Part shown: piece after piece, positions 45,172 to 56,534 of the stretch
How the letters are laid out: each line of letters begins with the position of its first letter
Numbering within the stretch: the stretch's first letter is position 1
Made by a program: the position numbers and the translations under genes
The notes under the pieces: generated by a model
The model's input: the letters and a program-made list of their open reading frames with translations, nothing else
Databases searched by the model: none
Told to the model about the DNA's origin: nothing
Assembly (NCBI GenBank): GCA_964017195.1
Contig: OZ024895.1
Span: forward strand, 24,646,233-24,710,232
DNA from: Siderastrea radians
Taxonomy: Eukaryota > Cnidaria > Anthozoa > Scleractinia > Rhizangiidae
Length of the DNA: 64,000 nt
Reading direction: 5' to 3'

Positions 45172-46075
45172 AATCCAGTTAGTATATGACTAAATTTGGT
45201 GTATTGTTTACGGTGAACGAGGCCTAAGGATAGTCTGACTTGTACACTGGTCACCATTGTTCCAGTTAGTATATGACTGAATGCGGTGTATTGTTTACGG
45301 TGAACAAAGCCTAAGGATAGTCTGACTTGTACACCGGTCTCCATTGTTCCAGTTAGTATATGACCAAATTTGGTGTATATTTGTTTACAATTTTCACTGC
45401 TTAAGGATAGTCTGACTTGTACATCGGTCTCCATTGTTCCAGTTACAGTTGACTGCCAGTAACTTCAAGCTCGTGCTAACTCGAACCAAAATTGATTTCC
45501 CCTGGATTTGCTCCATACATTTCATGTAATTTTACCCTCAATAACTCAAACCCTAATTATATTTCAAACCTCCCGCTAACTCGAACTGAATTCCTATTCC
45601 CTTCAGGTCATTTTCTTTATAATAGACAAAACTCCAGAACACTGAATTTACTTAGAATCAATTTTCGAAAAATTGAGCAGCACTGTAGTTTTAAAGTGCC
45701 CATTTGTCCTTTATGTGAATTTCTTTAGTTTCCTGGTGCTTTGGTATACAAAACGTGTGAGTTCTTCCTGTGGGAATACACTGTGATCAGTGGTGTCAGC
45801 AGGAAACTCATCCCCTGATCACTCGAACTCCCGAGAACTCAAACCTTTTTTGGTTTCCCTTAAAGGTTTGAGTTATTGCGAGTCGACCGCAGTATGTGAC
45901 TCAGTTAGGTGTATTGTTTCCAGTGATGAAGACTCAGGGTTTTTTAGTGACTTGTACACTGGCCACCATTGTTCCATTAAGTATATGACCAGGTTATTGT
46001 TTGCACTGTACAGGGCTCGGGATAGCCTGCCTTGTATATCTCATATTGTTCCAGTTGCAAGTATGCAGTATGCAA
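45172..46075. repeat. Minisatellite of about 87 bp, interrupted by a MITE
   Basis: Units beginning CCAGTTAGTATATGAC start at 45175, 45262 and 45349 (period 87), with a fourth start at 45439 cut after a few bases. Two more diverged units run from 45893 to about 46075. Between them lies the element 45444-45894. The 116-codon reverse ORF over 45084-45434 is a by-product of a repeat period divisible by three. Confidence 0.8.
45444..45894. mobile_element. pogo-like MITE inserted in the minisatellite, 451 bp
   Basis: TA at both ends. Left TACAGTTGACTGCCAGTAAC and right (reverse complement) TACTGCGGTCGACTCGCAAT are imperfect TIRs, with repeated AACTCGAACC/TAACTCAAACC motifs inside. It splits a minisatellite unit at a TA. 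The interior ATTGATTTCCCCTGGATTTG is shared, inverted, with the element at 63014-63569, so both belong to one family. Confidence 0.7.
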
Positions 46076-46294
46076 ATTAATTGCTTTGCAACATACAAAG
46101 CTAGATCCATTTCAAGTAAATATTTGCACAATACAGTCTTGCATTTCATTTTCTTTCTAAGTCATCCCCCCAATATATTGTTTCAAAGGCCTCAAATCCC
46201 CCACATGGATACTCCATTCAATTTTTAGCACCAGTCAGACTTTTGTTAATAGGTTTATGTCAAAAATGGCCTTAAACATTGCAGGGGAAAATAC

Positions 46295-46958
46295 CGACGT
46301 GGGCAATCGATAAAAATTGATATTGAAAAACCGTTTGATAAATCGATAACTGTACATATCAATCACGGCAATGTTATCGATTGTATCGATCAATCTTTAG
46401 AAATCGATGCTCACAACTCTTCTGGTAATTACTGTTATCGATGTTATTGATTTTATGGATGGATGGATGTCGATCGTACATGTCTTTAATTTCTGACATT
46501 AATTTTGTTTTTAAAAGACGTTTGATTGCAGTAAAATGATTGTGGTGGCTTTGCTCACGAATAAAACTGTATTTGTATTTCGGTAAATGTGGTTTATTAA
46601 GCTGGCAGGATAACTGTGCTGTATCGACCCAAGTATCTGCGCAAGTGACATCTTGGCTATTTATCTATCTAAGCAACCGCCAAGGAAACGTTTTGAGTGG
46701 AAGTGACGGAAATCTTTTGTTTAAGCCAACATTAGAGCTGGTATAGAGGTTGTCGTTATTATTTAAGACACAACAAATGCTACCGATAAAATCAATAATT
46801 TTCGATAAAATCAATAAAACTGATTCAAGATTGATAAATATCGATTTCCCACAACAAATCTGTTTATCAATTTTTATCGATTTCCAATACAATCAACTAA
46901 TTTTATTGATTGTTATCGAATGTTATTGATTATCGATTTTATTGATTGCCCAGGTCGG
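46295..46958. mobile_element. ATCGAT-rich TIR element, about 664 bp
   Basis: Left CGACGTGGGCAATCGATAAA and the reverse complement of the right end CGACCTGGGCAATCAATAAA form TIRs. Next to each end, several hundred bases are built from variants of ATCGATAA and ATCAATAA. The middle (about 46440-46740) is different and holds only a short ORF. A nonautonomous DNA transposon is likely; the superfamily is unclear and no clear target duplication was found. Confidence 0.7.
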
Positions 46959-48300
46959 GATGAAATGTACGGATCAGATGCGAAAATAAAACCACCTCAC
47001 TCCTGGTTTTTAAAGGCATTTTAAGTTCCTCACAAGGGGGATTTGATTTGAGTGTATGCTTTCTGCATTCATTGAGTATAATTATCCAAAATGGTGGCTA
47101 CAGGCTGTGCAGATGAAAATAAAGAAGGCACGTGCAATGTAAGGACATAAATAGCAGTTCTTTCAGTAGCAATCATTCCATATTATATATTATATATATA
47201 TTATTATCATATTTTTTAGGGGTAGTCCATTGGATTAGTCCGTGGACCGGGGGTCCGTGTTTTGTCCACTGTCACCAAAAAAGAGGGATCGTTGATTTGT
47301 CTCCTTTCTGCCTCTGTTGATTGTTGCTTCCTTAGTTAATCTAGCAGTATTTAGAGCAAATGTACTGCCATTTACCAAACCACTAAACTTATGGCCTTAT
47401 TTTCCTTTGTAACTTAAATAAAAATGTTCGGCAATCAAACTCAGTTGGACTCTGAATCAAACGTAATTGAATGAGTGAGTTTGATAGGGTTTGGTAGCCA
47501 AGCACAATTCCAGCAAAAAGTTATATACCATTGCTGCAAGGTCAGTCCATTTCTCTCGCTTCCAGTTCATGGATTACTTTGACAGACTGGAACCATTTAC
47601 TACTACATAGACTACCTATGTGGAATACCATAAGGAAAGTTTTCTACATAGAGTACCCTAATGAAAATAGGAAGATGCCCACAGTACTGACGTGAACAAA
47701 AATTTATATCCCAGTTGTCAGACATTTGAGTTGAAAGACAACACTTCGGTTTGCAGATGATGCTGGATGTTTTCTTACAAGTAAAAACCACTAATAAACT
47801 ATCAAGTGAAGGAAGAACTAAAACAAGACTGCCTACTAAACAAAAAAGATGAGGAAATATTGCCTTGTGATTTGATCCAGCACATCTTATGCAACCCATT
47901 TCAAAACCTTTGAAATCACATCGTCTAAAAAGTGTATGACACTTAATGCCACGGCATATAGCAATTTTCTTTATTTTACATGCGAAATTTATGTTAGATG
48001 TGCTCTCTTTTAAAGTCATTTTCTGCGGGGCACTGCTGAAATGTATGTTCTCTGCTAATTGTGCTGTTATCTGACTAGTTGTAGGGGTGTATGGAGAGAG
48101 ACAGAGAGATAGAGAGAGGCCTAGGGTGGGAAGGAATCAATTTGGCTGTCAGTGGTTGTGACACTGGTGCATCTATGTGCAGGTATTGTGTGATGTCGTC
48201 ACTGTACAGGATATGTTATCATGGCCATCAAAATTGACTGGCAGACATGTATATGTTTTACAATGTTGCTCAATAGTCTTGGAACACTAGCTTTCTACAG
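46959..48300. other. Intergenic stretch, no recognised gene
   Basis: AT-rich DNA with a TA-rich microsatellite near 47183-47215. A reverse ORF of 135 codons (47612-48019) is Cys-containing but matches no domain I recognise. I treat it as uncertain. Confidence 0.4.
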
Positions 48301-48337
48301 TTCACATCTCCTTTAGTGTCATGTGCAAAATATTCTT

Positions 48338-48440
48338 GCCTCCTCCCTCCCATCCCCTTACAATGTTGAAGTTGTGTGTTGAAAGAAATGACTGGGCATG
48401 ATCTTCAACATTGTTTGGAGAGGTGGGGAGGAGGCACAAA
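48338..48440. repeat. Imperfect foldback repeat
   Basis: TTGCCTCCTCCCTCCCATCC with CAATGTTGAAG is answered by CTTCAACATTG and GGAGGAGGCAC about 30 bp later, giving arms of about 35 bp with mismatches. Confidence 0.5.
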
Positions 48441-48667
48441 CAGGTAATAACAGTCATCAAAGACTTCTTATTACAGTGTACAAAAACATTTCACATTCCT
48501 CATAGAAATGTTAAGAAGTGTCCCAAGGTCTGAGTGACCACGATTGTAGTTTAAAATGATGTTAGGTCAAAACATTTGCAAACTACTTTAATTTGTATTC
48601 TCCGCGGGGGAGCAGGGAGGTAGAAAGCAGGCCTGGAACTGAGAAACGTGGTGTTGGTAATATGAAA

Positions 48668-49384
48668 TACTGTAAACACTGGCGTATAAGCTGCACGTTT
48701 TTACCCTAAAACTTTGCTCAAGATTGGGGGTGCGGCTTATCTGTGAGAACATCTGGAAAAAATCTGTACTCTTCCATGAATCATCCCCAAAACACCAAAA
48801 TAAAGTCAAAATGGTACCAGGCTATCGTCGAGAACTTGCGTGGTAAGTGGCCCACTGTTTCTCCGTTGTTGACAACTTTGATGGAACTCCCTTTCACAGG
48901 CGAGTTTGTCACCAATGGATGGCTTCCAAATATCCTTGTAAACATGGGAAAAATGAACAGCTGAAGAAATTGCGCGACAACACTTGTCACCAGTTTTCTC
49001 TCTTTTCATCAAATGCCTGGCTACTAAGCCAAGATACGCAAGTAAATGGCCAAACAAACTTTAACTCACAAATTTTCGGACTTGAATAGCTTTAATTGGA
49101 AAAATGCTGGGGAAAGTTCATCGGGGAAAGCATTCTTGTGTTATATTAAGTAAAGTTTACATACCTTTTTGATACTAATGTTATAAGGATTAAAATGCTT
49201 GTTTGAGTCTTATTCAGACTACAAATTGAATCATCGATCTGTAGTGAAAAGGACTTCACTTCAGCCAATATGTTCAATGACTCGGCTATGAATTTTTGAC
49301 AAAAATTTTTTTCCAAATCTTGAGCTTCTAAACTCGGGATGTGGCATATCTGCGAGTGCGGCTTATACCCCGGTGTTTATGCTA
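48668..49384. mobile_element. TIR element with TA ends, 717 bp
   Basis: Left end TACTGTAAACACTGGCGTAT (continuing AAGCTGCAC) and the reverse complement of the right end TAGCATAAACACCGGGGTAT (AAGCCGCAC) give TIRs of about 29 bp bounded by TA. Short ORFs inside overlap each other in several frames and show no transposase motif. Probably a nonautonomous Tc1/mariner-pogo-type element. Confidence 0.7.
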
Positions 49385-49479
49385 CTTCTGATGCGACCAG
49401 GTGATCAACTGTTTCTGAACACTTGCCAAATTTCTTATTTGTCTGGTAAAGGAAGTATGTGTCAAAACATTAATAATCA

Positions 49480-49770
49480 TTTCAGAGTTCAGTACGTGGT
49501 CGTGGAAAACGATCCCAGATTTCAGCAACCCGCTTTCAAAAAAATTCTACACAGTCAGGCGTTCAGTGCTGACTCCATCATATTATTTATAATGAAATTT
49601 GCCTTTTGTGTGTAGGTGTTGTTTCTATATATGAGGTTGAATTTATTTTAATAATTCATCATTTCACATTTCAGTATGTGGAAAACGATCCCAGTTTTCA
49701 GCAACCCAATTTCACATAAGTTCTACACAGTGCGGCGATCAGTGCTGAATCCTTCAGTCAAAGCTCTGCT
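49480..49770. repeat. Diverged tandem duplication
   Basis: A block with GGAAAACGATCCCAG, TTTCAGCAACCC and TTCTACACAGT (about 49490-49580) recurs about 175 bp downstream (about 49675-49765) in the same orientation and with several substitutions. Confidence 0.6.
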
Positions 49771-50093
49771 ATTCGGCCTTGTGACTAAAAAACTGTGAGA
49801 GTAAACTTCGTTTTCTAAAGAAGCAAACAGCACAGAAAGCGACAAAAACGAGGTAGAACTGTGTAAATCAATTACATTGTAGTGAGTAGGGACTTACTTA
49901 AACGCACAAACCTGAATCCTACTTTTGATCGCCATCATTTTCCTCTTGAGTTTCATCCAAGTTCTCTTGGATTATTCAACACCTGCGCACCCGCACAAGG
50001 CTTATCCGCTGACTATAACCTTGCGCATTGGTTTGCAAGCTGTGAGAATATCATTTGGATTTCATTTAAGAGATTGTATGGGACGTTGCTTAA

Positions 50094-51375
50094 GGTGGCT
50101 CGATCAGGTTTTTGAGTGACGATACCTTTCAACTTTAAACAACTAGTGTACCACAGTGAACAATCTCATAGAAAATCGATCATTACTGCTGTCCTAAAGA
50201 AAGATGAAAGTTTTAAGTGAGGCAAGTTTCATTGAAATCGGAGTTACCATAGCAACGTTATGATGTCATCCCCCATTTTACATGAAAGCCAATTACTTGT
50301 CATCAAGGGACAATTCTGGGAAACCCTCGACTGGATCTTTGACCTGACATATTTGTATTCACGTCTGCAAAAATAATTTTAAGAATTTCTATGAGACCGT
50401 TTTCGAGAAATTTTAGGGTGAAGTTTTTAGGTGTTAAAAAACAACAAAAACAAAACAATTCTGAACTTATATTGAAAAGCATGTCTCCAAAGGCTTGATG
50501 AAATAACATTTTGGTATAAAATGAAAGTTATATCATCCGATTACTTTGTGGGAAAAATTCAGGGAAATCGTTCCATTCGATTTTTAGAAACGTTGGCTTG
50601 AATATAAACTAGTTTAGCGTGTTACTCGGCTTTTTTATCAAAATTGACCCTAAACTTATTAAAATTGTTATTAATGAAAAAGCGGTAGATGAATTTTTTT
50701 TTAAACTAGTTCTCAAAGAGAGTAATCAATATTCAATACAATCCCCAAGTTTCAACTTTATGGAAACGTTATAAGGCTGTCAATTTTGAGCTTAAATTCA
50801 GGAAAATATTGGACTGATTTTCACGCCAGTAGCTTGTTGTTCTTATTATCCATCTCCATTGTTTCGAATCGGCGTGCAATTGTAGATTTCAGTACGTGAT
50901 GAATTCATATAACGCTTGATTGCTTTCCGAAGATTTTCCGAAAGCGTGCTAATCTGCCAGGTCAGTATTACAATTATAACAATGGAAAGGGAAGCACTTG
51001 CCACACTTTCCACTCGCGACCGTCTAGCGGTAACGCAGCCATGCCGAAGGTTAGCAGTGAGCGCAAACGGAAAGCTGCTGTACTCAGTATAAACTGAGAA
51101 TCGAAAAAACTGAAACGATGTGAACGTCAGGACCAGGTATGATCTTTAATGTTTGATTGATTGATTTATTGACTGACTGATTTGTTTTATTTATTGTGTT
51201 TCGAGCGATTCTGGTCAATTTATGATGGATGGCCCTATTCTTAACTTTTTGTTGGACATTTTATATATATTTTACAGGAGTCTCAACTAAGACCGGCATC
51301 ACCTAAAGCAGTTCAAAATAAAAAGAAAACAAGGAAACAGCTGCGACAGGAGCAGTGTAATGCTATGAGAAAAAG
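50094..51375 (+). repeat. Left terminal inverted repeat including exon 1
   Basis: It matches the reverse complement of the right end. It carries the presumed promoter, exon 1 (51041-51136), the donor CAG|GTATGA, an intron and the first part of exon 2. The right arm has an extra segment of about 140 bp (around 54620-54770) that interrupts its exon 1 region. Confidence 0.8.
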
Positions 51376-54062
51376 ACTTCGGAGTGGTGCAGTTAATAGC
51401 GCATCACATTCAAACACTGGAGAACTCCTTCACCATACTCCCGAGGGACCAACCTTACGATCAAGCATGCCCTATAAGAAAATTAAAAATGTCAACCAGA
51501 AGTTTGTAGTAAACATGGATGTATTGACCACCTCTTTGCGTGAGTGCCAACACTGTCGTAAAGGACCTCTCGACCTGTGCAACATTTGTGAAGATGTCCG
51601 CGCAGAAGGTGTCTGTCCAGTGTTGAAAGTGAGGTGCTGCCACTGTATGGAAGTCAACATCGTACGTCCAGCGGAGCACCATCGCACTGGCAAAAGAGGA
51701 CCCTCAGCCTTTGACATAAATTCCTGTTCCAGACTAGGAGCAATCCAGACAGGATTAGGCCATTCACACTACGTAGGTCTCCTATCAACAATGGGACTAC
51801 CATCGCTTACTTACTTCTCGAAACTTCAAAACTCGGGAAAGAGAGAGCGGAATGGCGATAGAAGCTGTGGCTAAAGAATCGTGTAATTATTTCACTGAGA
51901 AAGAAAAGCAGTTGTCAGCTTTCGGGCAGAGTGATGAAGGGCAAGTGGTGAAAGTCGGTGTGTCGTGTGACATGGGTTGGAGTAAAAGAGGCTGCAGTCA
52001 CGATTCTTCCTCTGGTGCGGGGACGGCTGTAGGTATACAAACCGGAAAGGTTCTGAGCTATGCTACGCGAAACGCCATGTGCCGGGTTTGCGATGAAGCC
52101 GAGAAGAAAAAACCACCACGGCTCATCTAAGAGCATGGAAGCAAACGTTGCTGTACAGTTGTTTTCCGATGCTGTCGCCAGTGGTGTCTCTTACTCAACA
52201 TATGTTGGCGATGATGACAGCACAACAGAAAGCCGTTTAAGAACTCTGGTTAATTACCCCATCGAGAAATGGAGCGACATTAACCATGTGAGTCGTACGT
52301 TAGGTTCTCGACTGTATTCCACCAAGGCCAAGGTCAAAGGGCTGACCCCGACTGTGATAGGGTACATTCAGAAATGTTTCACCTATTGCATCAACCAAAA
52401 TGTGGGAAAACCAAGATCTTTGCAAGAGGGGCTATTAGCTATAGTTCCTCACTCATTTGGTGAGCACGAGAGGTGCAAGGAATGGTGCAAGTTCAAACAA
52501 GATCCAGAGAACTACACTCACAGCGAGCTGCCCGGAGGCAAAGATCTCAGAGGTGAAGACCTGCGCGCCTGCATTGAAGGTGCTATGCAACCCTTCCTGT
52601 CAGAGGATCGAGGCTGCTAAGAAGATGGCCCCACTCGGTTCTTCGCAGCGGAACGAATGTGTAAATAGCGTGATTGGATCGAAAGCACCAAAAATTAGGC
52701 ATTACGGAGGATCAGACAGTAACGACTACAGAACAGCAGCGGGAGTCGCCCAGTTCAATGAAGGCCACAGTTACGTCACCCAAGTAGATGAAAAAATGAG
52801 TATACCCTCAACCGCTACTACCGAAAAGTACATGAACAAGATGAACAAGAAAAGAGAACAAGATGCCGGAAGAAAATCAAGCAGGGAATTTAAAAGGGCA
52901 AGGCGTAATTCGCGAAAGAAGAAAAATCAAAAGACGCATTCAATGGAAGTGCGTGAGGGAGTTACATACGAAAGTGGTATAGGATTACGTCAGAGCGCTG
53001 AAGAGAAGAAAGCTCTAACAAATGGAACAATAAGTGATCTCATGGCATCCTTAACAGAACAAGAATTTAATGGCTATGCAGAGTTAATCAAAACGCCAAA
53101 AAAACAAGGTTGTGAAACCCAACACCTCTCGGAGCTCACGGTCAGCAATCAAGATGGATACCTCCTTTTGGTATTTGATGTAGAAACAACAGGACTAGAT
53201 CGTAACTCGGAACTATTGCAGATCTCCTGCATTTCACATGACGGCAGTAGACATTTCTCAACCTATCTTTTGCCAGAGAAACGAATTATTGCTGACTCGG
53301 CAACGAAAGTTCATGGTATCAGTGTGCAGTACAGAAACGGCACAAAAGTACTGGTAAAGGGGAGGGGTAGGATTAACAGCTGTGTCACAGACACAGGGAC
53401 TAACGGATTTTTGCCGTTTTCTCCAACAGCACAAAGAATCACGTCGTTTAGTTCTCGTCGCCCATAATGGCAATCGCTTTGACTTCCCGATCTTGTTGAA
53501 TGCCTTAAACAGGAGCAGTTTACTTGATGAATTTCTGTCTTCTCAAATTATGCTTCTGGACTCTCTCAAGGTGGTCTCGATGGAAATGAAAAAGAAATCT
53601 AGCCCTCTGAAATCCTGCAAGAGTAAGTCTTTGTCTGATCTGTACGAGTTTCTTCTTCATGAAAAGTTTGAAGCGCACGATGCGCAAGAGGACGTTGCAG
53701 CCCTGGCTCGGATTCTTTTCAGATCGCCTTTAAAACTTTCTGTGGAAAGGCTTGTCGAAGATTCAGTTAGTGGAGTAGAATTTGCGCAAGGGATGCAGTC
53801 CGTACTAGAAGCAAAGTCACGCAAGTCGACATTGCAAAGAATGGCCATCTCAGAGGGCATGAAGGACAAGATGTTGAAAGCTGGATTGGATCTAACGAAA
53901 ATGGAGGAGATTTACAAGAAGGGTGGTGCTAGAGGGTTGCTGGCGATATTGGCTTTGCCTGGGACCTATAAACAGATGGGTCGTAAAAATTTCAAACCCA
54001 GAGTTACAAAGAATGTGAAAGTCCTCACAAAGGTGATCAACTTTTTTGACGAACCACATTGA
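51041..54062 (+). pseudogene. Transposase fused to DEDDh exonuclease, inactivated
   Basis: Exon 1 (51041-51136, MPKVSSERKRK...) splices in frame to exon 2 at 51278 but has a stop at 51095-51097. A Cys-rich zinc-ribbon-like part (CQHCRKGPLDLCNIC... CCHC) precedes a Mutator-like transposase core: SRLGAIQTGLGHSHYVGLLS, VGVSCDMGW (first Asp), VGDDDST (second Asp), GSSQRNECVN (probable Glu). After a Lys/Arg-rich linker, in the same frame, comes a DEDDh 3'-5' exonuclease: LVFDVETTGLD, AHNGNRFDFP, HDAQEDVAALA. Frameshifts near 51822, 52107, 52607 and 53360 break it. The ancestral protein excised/integrated the element; the exonuclease role is unknown. Confidence 0.8.
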
Positions 54063-54139
54063 TAGCTTGGTCTGATAGTTTACACGCATTGATAATACCT
54101 AACTAGCTTTATTTGTAGGAAAATATTCAAACGTGCTCG

Positions 54140-54561
54140 TCAACAATACTCATGACTTTGATTCACGATCGCAAACCAAAGTTCCGCTAGAAGTTTTTCA
54201 CTAAACGCAGTTCCATGTAAACTAAAATTAAACAGTAGCCGTGGATATCTTAAAGGATTTAATAACCAAATCAAACACACGAAGTTACTAGCAAGCTCTC
54301 TGTAGTTTGTACACGTAGTTCTAACTTTATCAATCAGTGGTACCAACGACTTCTTATCATAACATACTGCTCCTGCCGCAGCTGTTTTGTTTTTTGTTTT
54401 CATTTCTAAGGGCGATTCCGGTTTTAGTTGAGAATCCTGTAAAATACAAAGAAAATGTCCAAAGAAAAACTTTAGAATAAGGCTATTGCTTATAAATCGA
54501 CCAGAATCGCTCGAAACACAATAAATAGCTAAACAAATAAAAGAACAATGCAGATTATACC
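54140..54561 (-). pseudogene. Convergent second gene of the transposon, unknown product
   Basis: Reverse-strand exon 2 runs from an acceptor TTTTACAG at 54437 through 99 open codons to a stop at 54140, 77 bp from the end of the transposase gene. Its first part (DSQLKPESPLE...) is homologous to the transposase exon 2 start (ESQLRPASPK...). The rest (RELASNFVCLIWLLNPLRY...) is unrelated and unrecognised. Exon 1 ends at 54561 with donor CAG|GTATAA; its upstream codons contain a stop and the ATG region is disrupted. It may have encoded a truncated or regulatory protein sharing the transposase N-terminus. Confidence 0.5.
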
Positions 54562-55726
54562 TGGTCATCACGTTCAGCTCGGTTTAGTTTTTTTGGCTTC
54601 CTGCTTTATACTGAGCCAGTGTTTCAGATAACAGAGGGGACTTAGTAGGTAAAAAAACCTAATAAAGCTGGCCACCTCGGCTGACAAAATAAATGATGAA
54701 CCCATATCTACTGACCCGTTTAAATTCTTCGTTGACTCCTTGCCATAAAAATTATCCGGAACACTGACTGACCACAGCAGCTTTCAGTTTGCACTCCCTG
54801 CTAACCTTTCGAAACCTTCGGCATTTGCGAAGTTTGCACTCACTGTGTATTGTTATTGTAATACTGACCTGGTAGATCTTTCCGATCATCTTCGGAAAGC
54901 AATCAAGCATTATATGAATTCATCACGTACTGAAAATTACAATTGCACGCCGATTCGAAACAATGGAGATGCATAATAAGAGCAACAAGCCACTGGCGTG
55001 AAAATCAGTCCAATATTTTCCTGAATTTAGCCTCAAAATTGACAGCCTTATAGCGTTTCAATGAATTTGAAACTTAGGCATTGTATTGAATATTGATTAC
55101 TCTCCTTGAGAGCTAAGTTAAAAAAAAAATTCATCTACCGCTTTCTTATTCATAACAATTTCATTACGTTTAGGGTCAATTTTTGATAAAAAAGCCGAGT
55201 AACACGCTAAACTAGTTTATATTCAAGCCAACGTTTCTAAAAATCGAATGGAACGATTTCCCTGAATTTTTCCCACAAAGTAATTGGATGATATAACTTT
55301 CATTTTATACCAAAATGTTATTTCATCAAGCCTTTGGGGACATGCTTTTCAATAACAGTTCAGAATTGTTTTGTTTTTGTTGTTTTTTAACACCTAAAAA
55401 CTTCACCCTAAAATTTCTCGAAAACGGTCTCATAGAAATTCTCAAAATTTTGCAGACGTGAATACAAATATGTCAGGTCAAAGATCCAGTTGAGGGTTTC
55501 CCAGAATTGTCCCTTGATGACAAGTAATTGGCTTTCATGTAAAATGGGGGATGACATCATAACGTTGCTATGGTAACTCCGATTTCGATGAAACTTGCCT
55601 CACTTAAAACTTTCATCTTTCTTTAGGACAGCAGTAATGATCGATTTTCTATTAGGTTGTTCACTGTGGTACACTAGTTGCTCAAAGTTGAAAGGTATCG
55701 TCACTCAAAAACCCGATCGAGCCACC
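54345..55726 (-). repeat. Right terminal inverted repeat with duplicated exon 1
   Basis: Inverted counterpart of the left repeat. Outer roughly 850 bp (about 54870-55726) is closely similar to 50094-50960, including the TTGATGACAAGTAATTGGCT and AACGTTGCTATGGTAACTCC segments. The inner part is more diverged and has the insertion mentioned for the left arm. Confidence 0.8.
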
Positions 55727-55730
55727 TTAA

Positions 55731-56322
55731 CCCCCCCCCTGATATTTCCCTTTGTTTCAGTTCAATTACTGTAATCTTTAGGCAAAGGAAAATACAAATC
55801 AAACTAGCTTAAAAACATTTTCACCAAAAATCATTTTCAACTGCAACATATTCATTCCTTGAAAATTTGTGGGCGCTTCACAGAATAATGTAGGTGGTAT
55901 CTCTAGTACTTTAAAAAAGGCCATTAGCATCAATATTCACAATACCATTATCTGTTCACTTTAGAATATTAGAAGGAGGAATTGTACAATAATATTGATT
56001 CCTTGTGCTTGAAAATCTCTTTTGACAGTTGTAGTCTGCAGGGATACCCAAAATTGTCCCGGAAACATCCTACATTCAATCTCTCAAGATGAGAAAAAAA
56101 TGCTAAAATAAACAAAAAGGCTGCAGAGGAGTACACATCTCAACTAGCTAACTGAAAGACAGGTAACTATACACTAGTGAATTAATTAGACATGTTGAAC
56201 CATTTTTTTCTTCTTAATTACCCATACAGATAAGAGACTGGTGTTTTTACAATGGCATCTGGCTTGTGGTCACCTCAATGTTACGGGTACTTTATTTCAA
56301 CCGAAACCACTGCTCAGTTATT
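55731..56322. other. Intergenic, no gene recognised
   Basis: C-run directly beside the transposon end (55731-55739), then AT-rich DNA with no ORF of note. Confidence 0.5.
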
Positions 56323-56534
56323 TTAACCCTTTAAGCCCCATTATCCACATGTATATTCTCCTCACTGTTCTCAGAAAATTTCTTATGTCACTAGTTGAAA
56401 GAATTTGATGAAACATCAACACATTTCATGCCTGGTGATAATTTCCTTTACTCTCATGACCTGTACATTTGGTCAACTAGTGATAATGTAAGGAGAAATG
56501 AGATGCTTGTCACTCTTGGGGCTTAAAGTGTTAA
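56323..56534. mobile_element. TTAA-ended MITE, copy B, 212 bp
   Basis: TTAACCCTTTAAGCCCCA at the left and TGGGGCTTAAAGTGTTAA at the right are inverted copies with one mismatch, and TTAA forms both ends. No ORF. Same family as 44732-44946. Abundant short elements of this form are expected to be dispersed in the genome. Confidence 0.8.

Larger units (their letters stand above)
50094..55726. mobile_element. TTAA-flanked DNA transposon with >1.1-kb TIRs (Kolobok/Mutator-like)
   Basis: The ends GGTGGCTCGATC...(left) and ...GATCGAGCCACC (right) are inverted copies, each bordered by TTAA (50090-50093 and 55727-55730), a target duplication typical of Kolobok and piggyBac. The inverted repeats are highly similar for about 1 kb, then continue with indels to about 51375 on the left and 54345 on the right. 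Between them lie a broken transposase-exonuclease gene (+) and a shorter convergent gene (-). The superfamily is an inference: the transposase looks like the Pfam Mutator-like transposase group, while the TTAA and GG ends point to Kolobok. Confidence 0.85.

Noticed and set aside
45084..45434. 116-codon reverse ORF with internal repeats
   Set aside because: Produced by an 87-bp minisatellite whose period is a multiple of three.
47612..48019. 135-codon reverse ORF with several Cys
   Set aside because: Possible gene, but no domain, no neighbours and no splice or promoter evidence. Kept only as a note in the intergenic entry.
48743..49089. Overlapping ORFs inside the 48668-49384 TIR element as a transposase
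   Set aside because: All are under about 85 codons, in different frames and strands, with no DDE-type motif.
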